Origin: Guillardia theta CCMP2712
Lineage: Eukaryota > Cryptophyceae > Pyrenomonadales > Geminigeraceae
Direction: 5' to 3'
Length of the DNA stretch: 38,846 nt
Assembly: GCF_000315625.1 (NCBI RefSeq)
Contig: NW_005434591.1
Location: forward strand, 170,989 to 209,834
The notes beneath the pieces were generated by a model, which did no database searches, was not told the DNA's origin, and was given only the letters and a program-made list of their open reading frames with translations. Shown here in pieces: positions 11,401 through 22,811 of this stretch. The stretch's first letter is position 1, and every line of letters starts with the position of its first letter. The position numbers and the translations under genes were made by a program.

Positions 11401-14400
11401 GCTGCGAGGGACTTCATCTGCCGCCGTCATACTCCTCTCCTTGGACGTGACCTCCCACGATCCGTCCTCGAAGTACGCTCGCAAGTACGCTTCCATCGCC
11501 TGCTCCACGGGAGGGTCGCCCAGCACATGCAGACCTGACGAGAAGAGCCTCTGCTCGAGCTCAGCAAGGTACGCCTTCAGCCTCTCGCAGTACTCCATCA
11601 TCATGTTCTCCCTCACCATGTACGCAGCGCACCGCTCCACCGCCTCCTCCCCCCCGTCGATCCCTCCTGCCTCCTCCAGCACCTTCATCGCTCCCTCTGG
11701 CAGGGGGCAGTCGCTCTCGAGCCCTGCTGCGAACATCGTCTGCAGCATCGACCCCTCCACCGTTGGGCTCCCCTCCACCTTGTCAATCTTGGAGGGGTCA
11801 ACGGTCGGGGCCGAAGACCCCGCAAACTGCTGCATCAGGCTTGCGTCCTCCAGCTGCTCCCCACCTGCCCCCCGGCTCTCCCTTGAGAGGCCCTCGAAGT
11901 AGTCAGCGATGAGCCCCCGGAGGGTCTGCAGCTCCTTGTAGAGCCCAGCGCGGCTGTAGGGGGGCACGTTGTGCGAGATGAGGGTGCCGTACCCCCTCCT
12001 CTTAGCCAGCAGCGACTCGGAGGGATTGTTGGCAGCGTACACGTACACGTTGGGAAGGGAGCCTGTCAGAATGTCCGGCCAGCACTCGCCCGTGTTCCCC
12101 AGCGACGTGCCGGGCAGCCACTCCTCTGTCCCGTGCATTCCGAAGTGAACCACAACGTTGGCCCCGAACCCGTTGTCCTCCTCCTTCCTCTCCAGGAACT
12201 TGTAGAATGCGGAGTACTGGGGATGGGGGGTCATATCCCGCTCGAAGAGCAGGCGCATCGGGTCCCCGGGCAGGCCGAGAGGAGGCTGGACGGCTACCCA
12301 CACCTTGCCGAAGAGGACCCCCCCCAGCAGCATCTGCGCCCTCTCTCCGCTTCCTACCGTCCTGATCCCTGACCGGTCCAGCGACCCTCCCCAGTTCTTC
12401 GAGACTCGCTGAGTATCGGAGGACCCCAACCAGGTCTCCAGCTGGTCAGTGGAGACGGTCGCTCCTCCTCGCTGGGCGTACTGGGCGTTGGCGTATCCTC
12501 GTCCGGAGTCCGACTCGTCGTCCGCCACCTTCACCATCTGCAGAAGTTCCTCTGGATCCTCGGGGAGCTCGCCGACATCGTAGCCCTCCTCCTTCATCTT
12601 GGACAGCAGCTTGTGCAGGGAGGTCGGCACGTTGAGCAGGGCCGCCGTCCCAGTAGCCCCGATCCCTGGAGGGTAACCATAGAGCACTACTGCTACGCGT
12701 CGCTCTGACTTGGGGGTCGACCGCAAACTTACCCATCTCTTGATCCTCGTCGACAGCCTGTCCAGTCTCTCCTCCACCAGACGGATCTCACCGCTCTCCC
12801 GCTTGCAGCCTCGAAGGTCGCGGTACGAGTTACAGAACTCCTTGTCCCCACAGCACAGCCCGCCTAGCGGGATCGTGTCTATCGCCCCATCGAGCTCCGG
12901 CAGGCTGTACAGCACTACTGACTGCAGCCCTCCGATGCCCTGGCCGAACCACGACTTGACGTCCTGTATCAGCAGGGGCGCCGCGACGAAGTAGGGGACG
13001 TTCTTGGCTTGAAGGATTTCCTTTGCTATCTCCGCCTGCCTCGCCCCCTCCATCGACCCTGCCGGCCCGCCGACGAGCGGGAAGCCGATGGTGGAAATAA
13101 CAGCATCGACATTAACCGCATCGGGGGACAGGGTTGGGTTCACCGGGATCGTGCCGGCCCGGAGCTGCTCTTGCTCGTGCGGGGAGGTCAAGAAGTCCCG
13201 AACTGCTATGTGCCCGTCCACCCCGGTGATGAACAAGGGGAGGGGGAGGATTTCCTTAGTCTCCATGTGAGTAACAAGCTCATCGATGTAGGGAAGAGCC
13301 GAAATAACATGCTTCCGATACAGCAGGATTCCTGCTACTGGCCAGGACTCCCTGCCAGGGAACTTAGCCCGGTACCAGTCAAGATACTCCCTGGGCGTCT
13401 TGAAGTAATACCCCGGTCTTGCAGGATGCACCAGCCCCCTCTGCGGAGCTTCAATGACCTCGGCAGCCGGGCTGCCCGGCTGACTTCTTTCCTCCTCGCC
13501 CTGGAATCTGAAGAGCGACTGGATGAACAGGAGGAACTTCGACCAGAGGTCCTTCTCCACCTCCCCCTCCCCCTCCTGCTGCGCTGGGGACAGCCCTCCA
13601 AACTCAGATGCGAGGGAGCAAAACATGTTGGCAACATTGTCAACCCCTCCAGCGTTCCAGTACGAATAAGTCTGCAGCCACCTCCTCAGATCTTTGGCCT
13701 TCTCTCCGGGAATGAACTTGAGCAGAGCCGGCCCGGACTTCAAGAACTTGGTGTAGCCGTCCAGCCTGTCCTCCTCCCTGGTGCTGCTGAACTTTGACAG
13801 CAGCGACTTCACCGCAGGAGGCATCCCCTGTTTCTTGCCCGGCTGGGAGGCCATGCTGAACGAGCCGACTTTCGTCGATGACATGAGCTCGAGCGAGCTC
13901 TCGAAGACGAACCTCACGGGCACGCGGAGGATCCTTTCTCTCAACCAGTTCACTTGCTCGAAGTCGAAGATCAGGCTCGCAAACACAACATTCGCTTCAT
14001 CGACCGCTTGTTCAACGAGCGGCTGCTGTGACTGAAGGTCCTGGTCTGTGAAAACCCAGATCTCAAGTCCAGGGCATCGCGCCACCGCCTTCTCCGCGGC
14101 CATGCGGTACAGCTGCCTGTTGAAAGTCTCGAACCCTGCTATCAAGACCACCCGAAACTTCTCCTCCCCAGCATACGTCGGGTCCCAAAATTTCCTCTTT
14201 GGCCCCGTTTCCGAAGATGCCCCTTTGTGTGTGGGAGCTTCAGCAATCTCTTGAAGCTGAGAGCGTTCACACATCTTGAGTGGTCCTCTGTGCTTAGCCA
14301 TGTTGGTTCGCAGTGTGAGACTCGTCCTCATGTCGGAACCCCTGGCAAACGGTGCAGACCTCAAACTTGCAGGGAAAGACCAAGAGTAAGCATTCTGCGA

Positions 14401-14484
14401 CAACAAAGTGACCGCAGCTAGAATGATCCATCCCCCCCGAGCGACTGAGGTCCATCGCTGCCCTCCTCCATAGCGATCTACCAT
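8486..14484 (-). CDS. chlH: Magnesium chelatase H subunit (CobN/BchH family), nucleus-encoded, plastid-targeted
   Basis: This large catalytic subunit binds protoporphyrin IX and, with ChlI and ChlD, inserts Mg2+ in the first committed step of chlorophyll synthesis in the plastid. Seven exons read on the minus strand: 14484-10769, 10523-10412, 10224-10003, 9794-9720, 9451-9296, 9094-8883 and 8621-8486. All phases agree, giving 1542 aa. The N-terminus has a hydrophobic segment (WIILAAVTLLSQNAYS) followed by WSFPASLRSAPF and a Ser/Thr/Arg-rich stretch, as in the bipartite presequences of secondary plastids. Core motifs include GYPPGIGATGTAALLNVP, HFGMHGTEEWLPG at about residue 780, YVYAANNPSESLLAKRRGYG, GGDLLRDGSGVLPTGRNIHA and, in the last exons, MNFIRKHALELQ and SKLLNPKW. 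It is longer than plant ChlH (about 1380 aa), partly from acidic insertions near 11.4 kb and 13.5 kb. An upstream start at 14571 in the same frame is possible. The 10411 donor (GTCCTG) is weak. Confidence 0.93.
9560..9712. repeat. GGGGAGGA minisatellite inside a chlH intron
   Basis: Near-perfect tandem copies of ggggaggagggga/ggaagggga run through the 267-nt intron between chlH exons 4 and 5. On the transcribed minus strand the intron is polypyrimidine. It explains the long Gly/Glu/Arg and Pro/Ser frames seen on both strands here. Confidence 0.85.
10524..10768 (-). repeat. Polypurine intron 1 of chlH (TCCTCCC repeat on plus strand)
   Basis: A 245-nt intron with a GTAGGG donor and TTCGCAG acceptor on the minus strand. 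It is composed mainly of ctcctccct/ctctcctc repeats on the plus strand. Here the transcribed strand is purine-rich, the opposite polarity to the other repeat-filled introns of this gene. Confidence 0.75.
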
Positions 14485-15227
14485 CTTTTCCCTGCATGAA
14501 ATTGGTTCAATCAAAAATACATGCAGCTCGGGCAGGGATCCAGAAAACAGGGCAAGGACAAAGTACTGCATCCATCAGGTTTCTCTCGATGAAAGGTTGG
14601 AGGGAGAAGCAATCAACAAACAAAAACAGGAACATGTGAAGTTTGGTGTCAATCAAGTAATGTCATTTGTGGGAGAACAAAACTGGTGTCGCAGGAGCCT
14701 ACACGAAGTTTATAGGAACAACCCGAGTCATGCGCAGGAAAGGTAAAGAGACAAGAGATGCACAAAAGGAAAGACTGAAAGAATGTCTGATATGGAGGAG
14801 GGAGGAGGGGGAGGGGGGGAGGGGGGGAGGGAGCAAGGGAGCAAGGGAGCAAGGAGCGAGCAAGTTAGTGTCTTCTGAGCATTGTTCGTTTAGGCGTATA
14901 AAGCGGGGGCCCCACCCCATCTCGGGTGCCATGGGATCACGGATTACAGGGTAGGGTACTCACTCTACCCTGAGTAAATCCCTGTAAAAGGGGGTAGAGA
15001 CACGTACTACCCACCTCCCCGAGAGAAATTGTTACTAGAAAAGGGGGTGGGGGTGTTTCTGACACCACCCCAATTGTCTAGAGCAAGAGATTTCTGCCAG
15101 GCAGGGGTGGTCCTTTCAGTCCCTGGGGCGGGCCCGGATAACTACGAAGTTGTATGAGGGCGATGAGTTTAGGATATTTTTTTTGGATCGTCCCGCCAAT
15201 TCAAGTTTGTGGCTTCGCAAATTCAGC
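14485..15227. other. Divergent intergenic region between chlH and MSH5 with hairpins
   Basis: This region holds the 5' flanks of two divergent genes. A GGGAGG microsatellite lies at 14795-14850. A TATA-like gtataaag lies at 14895. Several inverted repeats follow: the acaggg/ccctgt pair enclosing gggta/taccc at about 14955-14990, and the gggtgggggtgt/acaccacccc stem at about 15044-15073. Which gene, if either, uses these elements is not decidable from sequence. The minus-strand frame upstream of 14484 may extend the chlH leader. Confidence 0.55.
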
Positions 15228-18200
15228 ATGTGCGATACGGAAGGCGATGGCCAGCAATGGGCTGAGCAAGACCAAGGAGAAAGCATGGATGAAGGAGGAA
15301 AAACCGAACATGAAAGAGAATCCGAAGATGTGGATCAAATTCACATGTGCTTGTTCTTCGTTTCTTCCGTCCTTGGAGCAGCAGTGTTTGACGAAGCTCG
15401 TGGGGAACTCAGCTTATTGCAAACGTTGGAGACAGAAGAATTTGAGTCGACCATAATCATGCTTGAGCAATGGAGACCATCGTCTGTTGTGATTTGTTCC
15501 AAGTTATCGTCCGGATTGGAGGATGTGGTAAAATCATCTTGTTCAGGATGGTCATGCAACATAAAGATCGCTCCGCAAAGGTACGTCTTAAGGAAAAGTT
15601 GGTAAGGAACCAATGAACTCATCATGACAGGGATTTCAAATATGAATACGGAAAATCAAGACTTATTGCCCTATCTCTTGATGTCTACAAGTACTGTGTC
15701 TCCGATAATGATAGGGAGTCGTGCTTGCGTACTGTTGTCGATCTCGATGCAGTGCAAGCTGTGTCATGTGCTGGTGCGCTGCTGATTCACTTGCATAACC
15801 ACAAAGCGGTGGATGAATTGTGTTCAACTTGGCTAGCCCCTGTCTACTCTGCAAAAATGATGCAGCTCAAAGATTATCTACACGTTGACAAAGAGACCAT
15901 GCATTCGCTGCAAATTCTTTGCAACGACATCCATCCTTCAATCATGATAAACGGCAGGGCCAAGGAAGGTTTATCACTATTGAACCTGATGGATAATACT
16001 AGATCAATACTAGGAAGAAAATTACTTCGAACATGGATTCTGAGGCCGATTTTGAAGCAACAGGAGATCACAGGAAGGCAAAGTTCGCTCCGATTTTTTA
16101 CTGGCCAGGAAAATCAAGAGCTGCTGATGGCTTTACAAGACCAGCTCAGATTTGTGAAGGATGTTCCAAGGTGAGAAAACTTCAATTTGCTAAGATAGAT
16201 ATGATTATTTGAATGTCAGAATATTGATCCGAATGAGGAATTCTTCCGCCAGCTTGAGTGATTGGATAAATTTGACCACTTCCCTCAAAAGCCTGTCAAC
16301 AATTCACGAGATTTGCAGAAACGCTTTGAAATCATCAAAGCAGATGACATCTCCTATCATGGATCAAGTGCGTTAACATTGTGGTCGTTCGTCGAAGACA
16401 TCGATCCTGATAAGTGCTATGAAAATGCAGATCCAAGCTCAATTCTGCACAGCACTTCCGAACATTCATGCCTTGATTTCAGAAGTGCGCATTCACGATT
16501 CTACGTTTTCTTCAACAGCATGATTCATAGCACCAGGTGATTGATTTCGAAGACAGTAGAGCTCGAAAGCGAATCTCAGTTGCAAGCGGAGTGGACGAGG
16601 AGCTCGATCAGGACAAGCGCAACTACGACTCACTTGGACAATTCCTTGAAGACATTGCGCAGCAGGAGGTTTGAAACACAAATCATTTATGAAGTACTGT
16701 GAATTAATCATTTGCAGGTTGACGATCTTCCTGATTCAATGGAAGGGTTGAAAATATCTGTCGTTTTCTTTCCTCAACTAGGCTACTTGGTAGATTTTTC
16801 CCCTATTCTGGATCATGAAACCCCCTCAATGTGCTCTCAGGTTGCATCTCCAAACATTGCAAATGTTACAATTCCGGGGATGGAAATGCATTTTCAGACT
16901 GAAGAATACGTCTACTGGAAATCTCAAAGAATGCGAGAGCTTGATGAAAATGTTGGTGATATTTGGGGGAAAATTTGTGACAGAGAGTTCGCCATAATTA
17001 ATCGAGTATTCCCTGAATTTGCCCTTTTGTCACTCAGCTGAAAGTTGACATATACAGGTCCGAGAAAAATTACTGGAATTTGATGATGAGCTTGTTGATA
17101 CATGTAAAGTTGCGGCAGCGCTTGACTGCATACTTGGATTTGCAATGATTGCTGTCGAGAGGAATTACTGCGAACCACGCATTGTACAAGAACCAGTGAT
17201 CTACATAGAAGATGGCAGGCATCCTTTGTGTGAACTTTGCACGGATGTTTTCATTCCAAACAACTCTATAATTCATGAGAATCAATTGGGATCACGCATA
17301 CAAATGATAAGTGGGCCAAACTACAGCGGAAAAAGTATATATTTAAAGCAGGTCGCATTGATATCTTTTATGGCACATATTGGCTGTTGGGTTCCAGCTA
17401 AATCATGTCAGGCAAGTCTTTGAACAATTTTCAGTCCTGATCTGCAAATGACTTTCAACACATACGGCATTGACTCGTCTTGTGCGGTAGATTGGCCTCA
17501 TTGATAGGATATTCTCACGAATACAAACCCGAGAGACCTGTGCTGTGGCAAGGTCTACATTTGCAATAGACTTGTCACAGGTATGAACAAAGTTTTGCAT
17601 GGTGCTGCAAACGCTGCTTGACATCACTTTGAAAGATTGCTGTCATGATCAGATGCAGTACAACTCGGTCGCTCCTCCTTATAGATGAGTTTGGTAAGGG
17701 TACGAATGCAACAGATGGAGTCGCAATTTTGGCTGCAACTATAAAGCAGCTTGATAGTCGCAAAGAACTTTGCCCGCGAACGGTAACAAATGAAAACAAT
17801 TCAAAGATTGCATGCCAGATTTACAATGTTGTGACTTTCATGGGCAGATAGTCACCACACACTTCAATGAAATGTTTGGGGATAAGGGAGTCCTTTCGTC
17901 ATGCTCACAAATATCCTACTGTACGATGGAGGTAATTCAAGTACTGAGCTTTCTTCTCCTTCACATATGAATACTCAGTGCATGCGTGAAGAAGTCATGA
18001 ATGGAGACAATCAGGATCTTACACAGATTCCCAAACTCGTTTTCTTATATAAATTGGTCCAGGTTGTTGTCACCTGCTTGATTTGAAACGTTTGAAATTT
18101 GGTTTCCAATCCAGGGATTGAGCATGGATAGTAATGGGTATCATTGCGCAATTCAAGCAGGAATTCCAGAGCTTATAGTTCAACGAGCAAAAGTGATTGC

Positions 18201-18345
18201 ATCGAAGCTTTCAAACAACGAACCAATAGAAAGATTCAAAGAAGACAACTTTCGACAACGTGCTGTTTTCATTGTAAACCTTTTCAGCAAATTCGATGTG
18301 GACGCAGGAAATATCCAGAGCTTTCTTGAAGATATAGGATGCTGA
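15228..18345 (+). CDS. MSH5: MutS homologue 5, meiotic crossover protein
   Basis: MSH5 pairs with MSH4 to stabilise Holliday-junction intermediates and promote meiotic crossovers; it does not repair mismatches. Twelve exons join with matching phase: 15228-15580, 15631-16170, 16220-16367, 16431-16484, 16537-16668, 16718-17005, 17058-17411, 17491-17580, 17636-17782, 17848-17931, 17979-18062 and 18115-18345. The product is 834 aa, equal to human MSH5. There is no N-terminal mismatch-recognition domain. Middle-domain motifs are HVDKETMHSLQIL, HPSIM and KEGLSLLNLMDNTRS. The ATPase has Walker A GPNYSGKSIYLKQVALISF, then GLIDRIFSRI, ARSTFAIDLSQ, Walker B LLLIDEFGKGTNATDG and the VTTHFNEMF switch. 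The carboxy-terminal helix region starts GLSMDSNGYHCAIQAGIPE. IYLKQV and the TME/VFLYKL sequence before the C-terminal block favour MSH5 over MSH4. The exon 7 donor is GC (CAG|GCAAGT). The start ATG is uncertain: an upstream in-frame alternative begins at 15150. Confidence 0.93.
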
Positions 18346-18440
18346 ACGATTTCAGAGGGATCAAGCGAATCAGAATGATTCGTGCTAAGGACCAAGATTG
18401 AATTTGTTTACTATGAAAATCATGGCCACAGCCAGCACCT

Positions 18441-21400
18441 TCATTCAAGCTCACTCATGAAGAGAATTTCCGGATGTTGATATATCAGGTTCCATCCTCC
18501 AGTTGTAAATGCAGAAGAAACATAGCTGCAAAAAGGAACCTGGAGATTCAACGATATTAGAGCAGTGAACGGGCCAGCATTAGCATACCGAATAAACATC
18601 TTCTTTCGAAATCATCAATGCAGAAGATGTGAACTGAGCAACAGCGTCGCCTGATACCAGATCAGAGAAACATCAAAACTTAAATATCAATGGTGGTACC
18701 ATGAGTGACTGCCAGCACATTCTTGCCGTGGAAGCGATGGAGAAGCCGCTCGAATGTCGTCTGGTACCGCATGCAGGATTGTTCTTGGGTTTCAGGGTAT
18801 GTTGGAAACATTCTCGCATCAGCATCAGAATCCTGGTCGACGTCACGTATTCGCACTGAATACTGCGAGTCCAAATTTTTAAATTCCTGAGGGCACAGTC
18901 ATTGGAATGACTTCGCCGATCATCCTTGCCCATCACCTTTATCTTGATTGCCTCCGGCTTCGTATCCTTCATGTTTCTCGTTGACAGCCATTCTGACAGG
19001 CCGTAGTCAACGAATATCTCAAGGTTTGCATTCTTGTATCTATCCGAGCTCTCCAGGCCTTGAAGCATGCTAATCGCAGTCTTTTATTCAAGGTCAGCAC
19101 CAGGCCCATTGAAACGTTGGCAGAAGGTCAAGAATTTTTCACCTCAACACAGCGCAGGAACGGAGACACAGCAATCACATGAATCTCGGGCAAGTTCACG
19201 GCCATTTCTGCGCCTGTCTTGTATGCATCTTCTTTGCCCTTGCTTTAGAGAGGCAATCATGTCAGAAAGGCGCTGAAGTTGATCAGATCCCGCCTGACCT
19301 CGTCAATGGCGGATCGTAAGGTCTTTCTCCTGTCCAGGATTCGTCGACAGTGTCCAATCTTTCTCCATGCCTAGCGACGATGAGCACTTGATCAAACGTC
19401 GTCTTGAGGCCTGTGCGTCACAAGCATTCAAAAATTGACAAGCACAACAAGGGTTGAGCTTTTCTCACTCGGTCTCTGTCCATCCATGGCGCTCGAGATG
19501 CTTTCTTCGTTGATGTGCTTCATGAGGATGTTGTATCTTGCTTGAACGTCGCTAATCACTGATTGCGAAGATTGTTCGACCTCATCTCTCTTGCTCCTCT
19601 CATTCCGACTGATACTATCGAAGCAGCTGTAGATCAGATCCTCGAGCAGGATATTCGCCTCTGTCAGCTCCGACAACGAGCTCTTGTGGGCTTGACTATC
19701 CAGATGTCCAGTGTCTACCATCTTGATCACTTCTTCCACTCGCTCAGGAAAAGCCTCCTCCTGCTTCGTCTTCTCCACGAGGTCCGCCTCGAACGCCATG
19801 AGCTTTGTATAGAGTTTCTGCTGCCTTTCGCTCAAGATTTCCCTTAAACTTGCCATCTCTGTCTCATAGTCGTTGCTGCGATGAGCTCCACTTGCCAGAC
19901 GCTGTTCCTTCTCCAGCAACAACCCCTCCAACTCCTTCACCCGACTACACCAGTGCTCGCACGCGTTCTTCTCTGACTGCAGCTGCGGCCGAGTCAAAAC
20001 ATCTTGCACGTGGAATGTTGAGCAGAAAGATGAGAAACCTTACCTGATTCTGCAGTTGATGAACTCGTTTGTTCTCCTCCTGCAGCTGACACTTGACAAG
20101 AGCATGCTGGACAAACATACTTTCACTTCCACGTGCTCATGATTCAAGATGTCCACTTACCTGCTTCTGCATGTTGACTATCTGCTCGCGCAAAACCATG
20201 GTGTCATCCGAAAAGTTGTTCTCCTTCTGCATCAAAGCAAGGTCAACTCGGCTTCCTCCCATGCTGCCGTCAGACCTCGAAGGAGTTTGAGAGATCTCTG
20301 CTGATCGACAGCTTGTTCGAGGGCTGCAACACCAGCGAGAACACTTTCCCGATGACCGACGCGACACTATCTTCCAGAGTCTCGGCAGAATTCCTACGTG
20401 GACGGGTCAGGTGAAACACAAGAAGAACAGAAAAATGAGAAAGAGACGAGGAGGAGGAAGTGGAGGAGAGGAAATAGAAGTAAGCAAAAGAAATGTGTCA
20501 GGGAATACCCGCATGGGCACTCAAAGTTGTCAGAGTCATCAATCATGTCCAGCACAGCCGATATCCCTTTCTGCAGATCCTCGTATCAAACGATCTCGAC
20601 ACTTTCTTGCTCTATTCCTTCATCTCGGAGATCAAGGAGTGCAGAAAGGCAGGTACCTGAAGCGAAGGCAAGACAGAGGCCGAACTCACTTTTTCTGTCT
20701 TCAAGAAAGTGATAACCCGTTGACTCAAACTCTACCAAGACCGTTCAGAGGAGTAGCGAGAAACGACAAAAACACCTTTAGCTGCTGGACTCTGGAAGAG
20801 TAGATGACGTTCTCGACGCACTTGAGCCCTGGGCCCTTCTTGTCCGGCCTCTCAAGATTTCTCAGCCCGAGCTTGACTTTGAAGCGACTAGTCGAGACTG
20901 CGTCCTTCACTTCCTGGGCCGTCATCCCTGCCATCTGCAACAAAGTCAGGGCTGCATCAGGAAAGTCATGCGAGCCGGTTCACGTTTCTCCCGTTCACGG
21001 ACTCGAGGTAGAAGGTGTCTGTCCCGCTGCTAGAGGGCGCTGCATAGCGATTGAGAGCGATCTTCGGCAGATCCTTACTCTGAGGGTTCTTGGAAGCTGT
21101 GACGCTGAACCCGTAACTCTCCTTGTTACCGTCAGCTGCAAGCAGCAAGAAGAGCTGCGAGACGAGCTGCTGGAGGAAGCCTGTTTCGTCTCGAGCTTCG
21201 TCGAGCTCTTGCCGATCCTTCTGCAAGGCGCTGCCGAGTGGCGTGTGAGTCCTTCTCGAAGTAGTCGGACCCGGCTTCCTGGTGGAGAAGGGCGTTCGGG
21301 CCGAGGTAGGGACCGACCCATCTCCACCATCTGCACGTTGGGATGGACTTGCATCATGGTGAGCAGCAGAGGCACGAGACTCCTTGGAAGAACTGCTTCC

Positions 21401-21505
21401 TTCCTGCTGCACGAGCTCCTTCCCTTGCTTTGACCTGGAAGTGTAGACGTGAAGGATCGCAACGAGCAGGAAGCCCATGGCCATGATAAGGATCATGCTC
21501 GGCAT
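18441..21505 (-). CDS. Membrane-anchored coiled-coil protein fused to a histidine phosphatase (PGAM-like) domain
   Basis: Fourteen minus-strand exons join with consistent phase: 21505-20984, 20934-20776, 20731-20690, 20570-20509, 20393-20276, 20226-20161, 20091-20044, 19982-19469, 19410-19299, 19242-19143, 19080-18937, 18886-18700, 18650-18589 and 18539-18441. The product is 744 aa. Residues 1-20 (MPSMILIMAMGFLLVAILHV) form a signal-anchor-like helix. A Ser/Thr-rich stretch and an unrecognised middle follow, then a coiled coil from about 320 to 505 (EKNACEHWCSRVKELEGLLL). From about 511 the histidine phosphatase superfamily appears: ARHGERLD with the phosphate-accepting His, ERPYDPPLTSKGKEDA, SPFLRCVETA, DYGLSEWL, and VTHGDAV with the second catalytic His at about 691. 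The pattern resembles the eukaryotic UBASH3/TFC7/plant PGAM-like phosphatases. The substrate is unknown. The joining intron (19468-19411) is decisive: the coiled-coil frame stops just after the donor, and the phosphatase exon has no start of its own. MSH5 ends 95 bp away, convergent. Confidence 0.85.
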
Positions 21506-22811
21506 GTTGACTGAGGACGTAGATGCCCAGCGAGTCAGGCTTCAGCTTCAAATCTTCATCACACCAATCCTGGTTGGTAAAGATTCAGCTTCATATTCAT
21601 CTCACAGCATCGTGGGCTAGTGTTTTCTCGACTCATTTTTCAAACATCACCCCTCATTCCACCTCCTTTCCTTGTCTTTCGGCCATGAGATTCCTGGCTT
21701 CATTTACGACCTCCACATACTACATACCTTGTCACAGTTGCTTGCCTACCTTCCCCTATCTCCCTTCCCTTCCCCACCCTTCCCCACCCTTCCCCTCCCT
21801 TCCCTTCCCTCTGCATCGTTGCACGATTTTCAACACTGGGAGGATCCGTTGTCCCGGATACTCCCGGATACTCCTGCATATAACTCAGTACACCGGTCAC
21901 CGTGCCACCGTTGGGCCCGGCCGGCCGGATCACTACTAGTACTTTGAGTAAAGTGAAGTACGGTAGTACGGTGCCGTAGTACATTTGCCTTGAGTCTTCT
22001 CAGTCTCGCCGTACGGCCATGTGGCGCTGAGCCGCTGAGCCGCCTCTCAGCAGTGTTCGCGGCGAGTCCTGCCATGATTGTTTGAGTCCAGGCCTCACAG
22101 GCTCAGTAATGCCACTGAGTAGTACCGTAGTACGGTACGGTAGTATCGTCTGAGTCGCCACCGGGCGTGAACTTGACTCTGAGGCCAGGGCCCGAGGGAC
22201 GCTTGGCCCCGCCAGGCGGCCGCGCTCAGGCAGTGCGCCGGGCGCTCAGGCTGCCAGCGCCCCCGGGCCCAGGGCCGATATGATCGGATCCGGCGGTGAA
22301 GTGATGGAACGTATGCCAGCCGTGCCAGTCAGATAGCGCCGAGTTAACAAAACTCTCCTGTAAACCAAGACGACTTACGTGGCAGGCGGCCAATGTAGCG
22401 TATGGGACGAAGAGGGGGTCTTTCCTAGCCGTCTTGCTAAGGTCCTCTCATGTCTGGATGCTTGGGTTTCACATCCTAGCATACAGTCTATCTCTCATGT
22501 GCTCCTCAATTCTGGTTTTGTGTGCATTAAACTCGGTCTTGAGCAAAAACTGTCTTGTTACAACTAAGGTCGATGTGATATCTGCGTGACTTTGGACTAG
22601 TACAAGTCTAACAAACTTGTATTCCGTCGGTTATGAGCCTCGTATTCCGTCATGAAGGTACCGTGACTACTGCACGGTCCGATCATTCCCGCACTCAGTG
22701 CGGCACTGCCGCAGTGCGGCGGTCGGGCCCGGCCCGCCAGATCCGCCGGAGGTAGGAAACAGATCGAAAGATCAGGCCAGGAGGTAAGAGGAGACGTGGA
22801 GGGTAGCGAGA
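21506..22811. other. Long intergenic region with GTACGGTA and GC-rich palindromes
   Basis: No gene is supported in 1.3 kb. Part of it is the 5' flank of the coiled-coil/phosphatase gene (an upstream exon near 21551 cannot be excluded), and part is the 5' flank of the gene at 22812. There is a ttcccct/cccaccc microsatellite at 21765-21810. Inverted and repeated gtacggtagtacgg words occur at 21956-21982 and 22116-22147. GC-rich nested palindromes occur at 22190-22275 and 22688-22746 (for example tgccgcagtgcggcgg). Confidence 0.6.
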
